Both the position numbers and the translations under genes were made by a program. Shown piece after piece: positions 57,503 through 64,000 of a stretch of DNA of 64,000 nt. Positions within the stretch are counted from its first letter, which is position 1; each line of letters starts with the position of its first letter. The notes under the pieces were generated by a model, which saw only the letters and a list, made by a program, of their open reading frames with translations, searched no databases and was not told where the DNA came from. The DNA is from Tistrella mobilis (GTDB lineage: Bacteria > Pseudomonadota > Alphaproteobacteria > Tistrellales > Tistrellaceae), in assembly GCF_039634785.1 (NCBI RefSeq), contig NZ_JBBIAB010000008.1:62001-126000 (forward strand), read 5' to 3'.

Positions 57503-58062
57503 GTGGCAGGTGCGCAAGCGGATGCGACCGGACTGGCGGGGCGTTATGCGACCGCCTTGTTCGATTTGGCGCAGGAGCGTGAAGCGCTCGATGCGGTGAC
57601 CGGCGATCTCGCCCGATTCAGGCAGCTGCTGGACGAGAGCGCAGAGTTCGCTCGGCTGGTGCGCAGCCCGATCGTGTCGCGAGACGACCAGGTCAAGGCG
57701 GTGACGGCGATCGCCGACAAGCTCGGCATGAACGAGCTCACCCGGAACTTCGTCGGCTATGTGGCGAGCCAGCGGCGGCTCTTCTCTCTCGCGGCCATGA
57801 TCCGCTCCTTCGAGGCGCTCGTCGCCCGGGCGCGCGGTGAAGTGATCGCGGAGGTGACCTCCGCCCATGCCCTCACCGATGAGCAGAAGAGCGCGCTCGA
57901 AGCCGCGCTCAAGCAGGCGGTCGGCGGTGCGGTCGCGATCCGGACCGACGTCGATCCCTCCCTCATCGGAGGTCTCGTCGTGCGTGTCGGTTCGCGCATG
58001 ATCGACGGCTCGATCCGCACCAAGCTGCACAGTCTGAAACTCGCCATGAAAGGGGTTGGATG

Positions 58063-58063
<1 letters not shown>
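57503..58063 (+). CDS. atpH: ATP synthase F1 delta subunit
   Basis: A 186-residue delta (OSCP) subunit that joins the F1 head to the peripheral stalk. The [13 protein letters not shown] motif near residue 14 and [25 protein letters not shown] at the C terminus are conserved. I chose the GTG at 57503 ([10 protein letters not shown]). It is the first gene of the F1 operon; Fo genes (a, c, b) are absent here, the usual alphaproteobacterial split. Its stop overlaps the atpA start. Confidence 0.92.
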
Positions 58064-59595
<1,532 letters not shown>

Positions 59596-59615
59596 TCCGG
59601 CGGATGCCTGAAGGG

Positions 59616-59658
59616 CGCCGCCCGTATCGCCGGGACATCCCGGCTGATGCGGGCGGCG
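59616..59658 (+). other. Intercistronic double hairpin between atpA and atpG
   Basis: The outer stem CGCCGCCCG / CGGGCGGCG encloses an inner stem GCCGGGA / TCCCGGC. It starts 20 bp past atpA. It may set the different subunit levels or act as a processing site. Confidence 0.6.
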
Positions 59659-59767
59659 TCGTCCGGACCCGGTCCGGGCGGACCGGCCGCGGCCGGGCAC
59701 ATCAGGTCCGGGGTTCCGGGCCGCGACGGACAGGATCCACCTCCGGGGTCGATCAAGGGTCAGCCGA

Positions 59768-60661
59768 ATGCCTAACCTGAAGAACCTCAAAGTCCGCATC
59801 AACAGCGTCAAGGCGACGCAGAAGATCACCAAGGCCATGCAGATGGTCGCGGCGTCGAAGCTGCGCCGTGCCACCGAGCAGGTCGAGGCTTCGCGTCCCT
59901 ATGCCGAGCGCATGGAGCGTGTGCTCCGCTCGCTCGCCTCGCGCGTGATCGTGACCGACACCACGCCGAAGCTGCTCGCCGGTTCGGGCAGCGATCAGGT
60001 GCATCTGCTGATCCTGGCGACGGCGGATCGCGGCCTGTGCGGCGGCTTCAACACCAGCCTCGTGCGTGCCGCGAAGCGTCAGATCCAGATCCTGACCGCC
60101 CAGGGCAAGACGGTGAAGGTGCTGTGCGTGGGCCGCAAGGGCCGCGACCAGCTGCGCCGCGAATACGGCAGCCTGATCATCGACACCGTCGAGGGCATCG
60201 GGCGCAAGCGTCTGGCCTTCTCCGAGGTGCAGGCCATCGGCGACAAGGTGATCGCGCTCTACGAAGCCGGTGAGTTCGACGTCGCCACCCTGATTTTCAG
60301 CCACTTCAAGTCGGCGATCAATCAGGTGGTGACCCTGCAGCAGCTGGTGCCGTTCGCAACCGCCGAGGCCGCGAACGATACCCAGGCAACTGCAGCGGGC
60401 AGCGGCGCTGTCTACGAGTACGAGCCCGAGGAGGAGGCGATCCTCGCCGACCTTCTGCCGCGCAACATCTCGGTCCAGATCTTCAAGGGTCTGCTCGAGA
60501 ATGCGGCCAGCGAGCAGGGCGCGCGGATGACGGCGATGGACAACGCCACCCGCAATGCCGGCGAGATGATCGGCAAGCTGACGCTGGAATACAACCGCAC
60601 GCGTCAGGCGGTCATCACGCGCGAGCTGATCGAAATCATTTCCGGCGCCGAGGCGCTGTAA
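59768..60661 (+). CDS. atpG: ATP synthase F1 gamma subunit
   Basis: A 297-residue rotor subunit. The N-terminal helix reads [33 protein letters not shown], and the C-terminal helix carries [26 protein letters not shown], both standard. Its coiled coil turns inside the alpha-beta ring. AAGGG precedes the ATG. It is about the usual length. Confidence 0.97.
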   Translation: MPNLKNLKVRINSVKATQKITKAMQMVAASKLRRATEQVEASRPYAERMERVLRSLASRVIVTDTTPKLLAGSGSDQVHLLILATADRGLCGGFNTSLVRAAKRQIQILTAQGKTVKVLCVGRKGRDQLRREYGSLIIDTVEGIGRKRLAFSEVQAIGDKVIALYEAGEFDVATLIFSHFKSAINQVVTLQQLVPFATAEAANDTQATAAGSGAVYEYEPEEEAILADLLPRNISVQIFKGLLENAASEQGARMTAMDNATRNAGEMIGKLTLEYNRTRQAVITRELIEIISGAEAL

Positions 60662-62161
<1,500 letters not shown>

Positions 62162-62218
62162 GCCGCAGCCTTTCGTCACGCTTAACGGCCCGCCCACCTA
62201 CGAGAAAGGCGCTGACCG

Positions 62219-62620
62219 ATGTCGGACAAGGTCAGGTTCGAGCTGGTGTCGCCGGAGCGTCTGCTCCTGGCCCGGGACGTCGACATGGTCGTCGTCCCCG
62301 GGTCGGAGGGACATTTCGGTGTCCTGCCCGGCCACGCACCCCTGATCGCGACCATGCGTCCGGGGGTGATCGAGGTCTATGAGGGCCAGACGGTCGTCGA
62401 TCGTCTGTTCGTCGCCGGCGGCATGGTCGAGGTCACCGAAGCGAGCTGCATCGTGCTCGCCGAGGACGCCCTCAACCTCAAGGACGTCAACCGCGGCGAC
62501 GCCGAGGCCCGTGCCAAGGCGGCTCGTGAGGATCTCTCGCTGGCGCGCGACGAGGCCGAGCGCCTCTCCGCCGAGCGTAAGATCGCCGAGGCCGAGGCCC
62601 TGCTCCAGGCGGTCGCCTGA
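62219..62620 (+). CDS. atpC: ATP synthase F1 epsilon subunit
   Basis: A 133-residue subunit that couples the rotor to Fo and inhibits ATP hydrolysis. The N-terminal beta-sandwich has FELVSPERLLLARDVDMVVVPGSEGHFGVLPGHAPLI, and a helical C terminus ends AEAEALLQAVA. GAGAAAGG precedes the ATG. It is the last gene of the operon, with a strong terminator 60 bp downstream. Confidence 0.96.
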   Translation: MSDKVRFELVSPERLLLARDVDMVVVPGSEGHFGVLPGHAPLIATMRPGVIEVYEGQTVVDRLFVAGGMVEVTEASCIVLAEDALNLKDVNRGDAEARAKAAREDLSLARDEAERLSAERKIAEAEALLQAVA

Positions 62621-62681
62621 CCGTCCGGCGCATGACGACATAGGGGCTGCCGGCATCATGCGATGCCGTGCGGGTTCCGTG

Positions 62682-62723
62682 AAAAAAGAGCGACCGTCCC
62701 GTGGGGGCGGTCGCTCTTTTTTT
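62682..62723 (+). terminator. Strong intrinsic terminator of the ATP synthase operon
   Basis: The stem GAGCGACCG / CGGTCGCTC, extended by A6 pairing with T7, has a G-rich loop. A run of seven T follows on the plus strand and six A precede it, so it can work in both directions. Confidence 0.95.
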
Positions 62724-62775
62724 GTCACCCGCAACCGGTGCCTTTTCGGTCAGGATGGCAATAGATGATGTGGCC

Positions 62776-62806
62776 TTGACCTTGGTGAAGCGTTCACCAC
62801 TTGTTA
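62776..62806 (+). promoter_or_regulatory. Putative promoter/operator before the ferritin-like gene
   Basis: A TTGACC (62776-62781) and a weak TTGTTA (62801-62806) flank a perfect palindrome GGTGAAGCGTTCACC (62784-62798). The palindrome could be a repressor site placed in the promoter spacer. The spacing (19 bp) is long, so the -10 is tentative. Confidence 0.4.
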
Positions 62807-62904
62807 AGAGATGCGCCGCCAACGCTCCGCATACGAGCGGCGGGGAGGGAAATCTGGCCCCCTGTCCCTGCCTTGCGTGAACCGGATTGACGCGGGTAAG
62901 CCCT

Positions 62905-63720
62905 ATGAAACATTGGACGATCGACGACATCGCCTGGGAGCACTTCGACCCCTCGAAGGTCGACCCCGAGATCCTGAAGGCCGTGAAGGCGGCCGCGCTG
63001 GTTGAGCATAACGGTTACGACTACGCGGCCTATCTGTGCAGCGTGTTCGCCGATGATCCCGACTTCTGCCAGGCCGCGAAGGACTGGGCGGAAGAGGAGG
63101 TGCAGCACGGCCGTGCCCTCCGCCGCTGGGCCGAATACGCCGATCCGACCTTCGACTTCGATGACGCCTTCGCCCGCTTCACGCGTGACATCACCCTGCC
63201 GCTCGACGCCAAGCAGTCGATCCGCGGGTCACGTTCGGGGGAGCTGGTCGCCCGCTGCATCGTCGAGGTCGGCACCTCGTCCTTCTATGGCGCCATGGCG
63301 GCCGCGACCGAAGAACCGGTCCTGAAATCCATCGCCATGCGCATCCGGGCGGACGAGCTGCGCCATTACAAGCTGTTCTACAACCACCTGAACCGCTATC
63401 TGGAGCGGGAGCAGCTGGGCCCGACCCGCCGGCTGATGATCGCGCTCAGCCGCATCCGCGAGACCGAGGATGACGAGCTGGCCTATGCCTATCACTGCGC
63501 CAACGGGCTTGCCGGACCCTATGACCGCTCCGCCTGCATCGCCGCCTACAGCCGGCGTGCCTATGGCATGTACAAGCGCCCGCATGTCGAGCGCGCGGTC
63601 ATGATGACCTGCAAGGCGGCCGGGCTGGATCCGCAGAGCCGGGTGGCCCGGCTGCTGGGCGATGCATCCTGGTGGCTGATGCGCAAGAAGGTCGGCTGGC
63701 TGGAGCGGCGCGCCGCCTGA
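62905..63720 (+). CDS. Ferritin-like di-iron domain protein
   Basis: A 271-residue protein of the ferritin-like superfamily. Two ExxH motifs are visible: EEEVQHG (about residues 63-69) and DELRHYK (about 152-158), with further Glu at ALVEHNGYDY and RCIVEVG. These positions fit a four-helix di-iron site as in rubrerythrin or desaturase-like proteins. I chose the ATG at 62905; a TTG at 62887 adds six residues. The function is unknown; iron oxidation, oxygen reduction or lipid modification are possible. The next gene overlaps by one base. Confidence 0.78.
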   Translation: MKHWTIDDIAWEHFDPSKVDPEILKAVKAAALVEHNGYDYAAYLCSVFADDPDFCQAAKDWAEEEVQHGRALRRWAEYADPTFDFDDAFARFTRDITLPLDAKQSIRGSRSGELVARCIVEVGTSSFYGAMAAATEEPVLKSIAMRIRADELRHYKLFYNHLNRYLEREQLGPTRRLMIALSRIRETEDDELAYAYHCANGLAGPYDRSACIAAYSRRAYGMYKRPHVERAVMMTCKAAGLDPQSRVARLLGDASWWLMRKKVGWLERRAA

Positions 63721-64000
63721 TGGCCGAGGCGGCGCCTGCCAACCTGCCCCCTGCCAATCTGCCCCCTGGCACCCTGTCCCTGCGCATCGATCTGCCGGGC
63801 GGCCGCCGGTTCGGTCCGGGCAAGGCCGCCCTGTTGGCCCATGTCGAGGCTTTGGGATCGATCGCGGCGGCCGGCCGCGAGATGGGCATGTCCTATGCGC
63901 GCGCCTGGCGGCTGATCGAGGCCATGAATGCCGAGTTCGCCGCGCCGCTGGTCCAGCGTCAGGCCGGCGGCGCCGGCGGTGGCGGTGCTCTGCTGACAGA
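63720..64000 (+). CDS. ModE-type winged-helix regulator, 3' end cut by window edge
   Basis: At least 93 residues are visible. After a Pro-rich lead with a repeated NLPPA motif (residues 8-17), a helix-turn-helix of the molybdate regulator ModE is clear: LLAHVEALGSIAAAGREMGMSYARAWRLIEAMN near residues 38-70. ModE controls molybdate transport and molybdoenzyme genes. The molybdate-binding domain, if present, lies beyond the edge; many alphaproteobacterial homologues have only this DNA-binding part. Its ATG overlaps the stop of the ferritin-like gene (TGATG). Confidence 0.8.
   Translation, partial: MAEAAPANLPPANLPPGTLSLRIDLPGGRRFGPGKAALLAHVEALGSIAAAGREMGMSYARAWRLIEAMNAEFAAPLVQRQAGGAGGGGALLT
63738..63767. 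repeat. 15-bp in-frame tandem repeat in the ModE-type gene
   Basis: GCCAACCTGCCCCCT and GCCAATCTGCCCCCT follow each other and a third partial copy is visible. They encode ANLPP twice. Being 15 bp long they keep the frame. Confidence 0.85.

Overview
This window is a gene-dense, very GC-rich stretch of bacterial chromosome. The gene content points to an alphaproteobacterium of the Rhodospirillales type (a Tistrella- or Azospirillum-like relative is my guess, at low confidence). The reasons are the mdh-sucC-sucD-sucA-odhB-lpd TCA cluster, an F1-only ATP synthase operon (atpHAGDC without Fo genes), and the xerC-DUF484-transaldolase-priA neighbourhood next to it. I saw no rRNA, tRNA, CRISPR array, insertion sequence or prophage. 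About sixty protein genes are supported. Nearly all carry long antisense shadow frames, as expected at this base composition.

Layout. 1-5465 is a minus-strand block. It holds an NAD-dependent epimerase, a dTDP-sugar 3,5-epimerase and a second SDR epimerase, then an FAD oxidoreductase, a crotonase-family enzyme and an HNH nuclease cut by the left edge. 5849-7712 is a TetR regulator with a likely operator, overlapping a Rieske oxygenase. 7744-11941 is housekeeping and accessory: Nudix, RidA, RluA-type pseudouridine synthase, a membrane class III cyclase, HIT and PaaI thioesterase. 12119-14581 is a degenerate methyltransferase-like protein, a membrane cytochrome c and a PhyH dioxygenase. 14808-16121 is citrate synthase. 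16342-20546 is an orphan PAS sensor, an atypical DapB-like protein and a membrane-anchored FMN glutamate-synthase-like protein. 20559-24743 is a hydrolase, DUF1499, LysR, WrbA and glutathionyl-hydroquinone reductase. 24971-30692 is a complete dpp-type peptide ABC importer.

30953-36510 carries a hypothetical gene, a PaiB-like protein, asd, a gamma-glutamyltransferase and ZapE. 36912-45900 is the TCA cluster, with hairpins in its sucD-sucA, sucA-odhB and odhB-lpd gaps. 46009-47770 is a minus-strand operon of EF-hand protein, ECF sigma factor, membrane anti-sigma-like protein and small periplasmic sensor-like protein. 47932-52135 is a secreted hypothetical, then a Crp/Fnr regulator, a Cys/His-rich secreted peptide and a multicopper oxidase (a probable copper operon). 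52126-57194 is XerC, DUF484, transaldolase and PriA. 57503-62620 is atpHAGDC, closed by a strong terminator. 62905-64000 is a ferritin-like di-iron protein and a ModE-type regulator cut by the right edge.

The most unusual signals are these: four short tandem duplications that each copy a stop codon at a gene's 3' end; the DapB-like protein lacking the active-site histidines beside a glutamate-synthase-like enzyme; the EF-hand/ECF sigma operon; the HNH nuclease with a possible PUA/EVE-like N-terminal domain; and a hairpin lying between the Shine-Dalgarno sequence and an upstream TTG of sucA.
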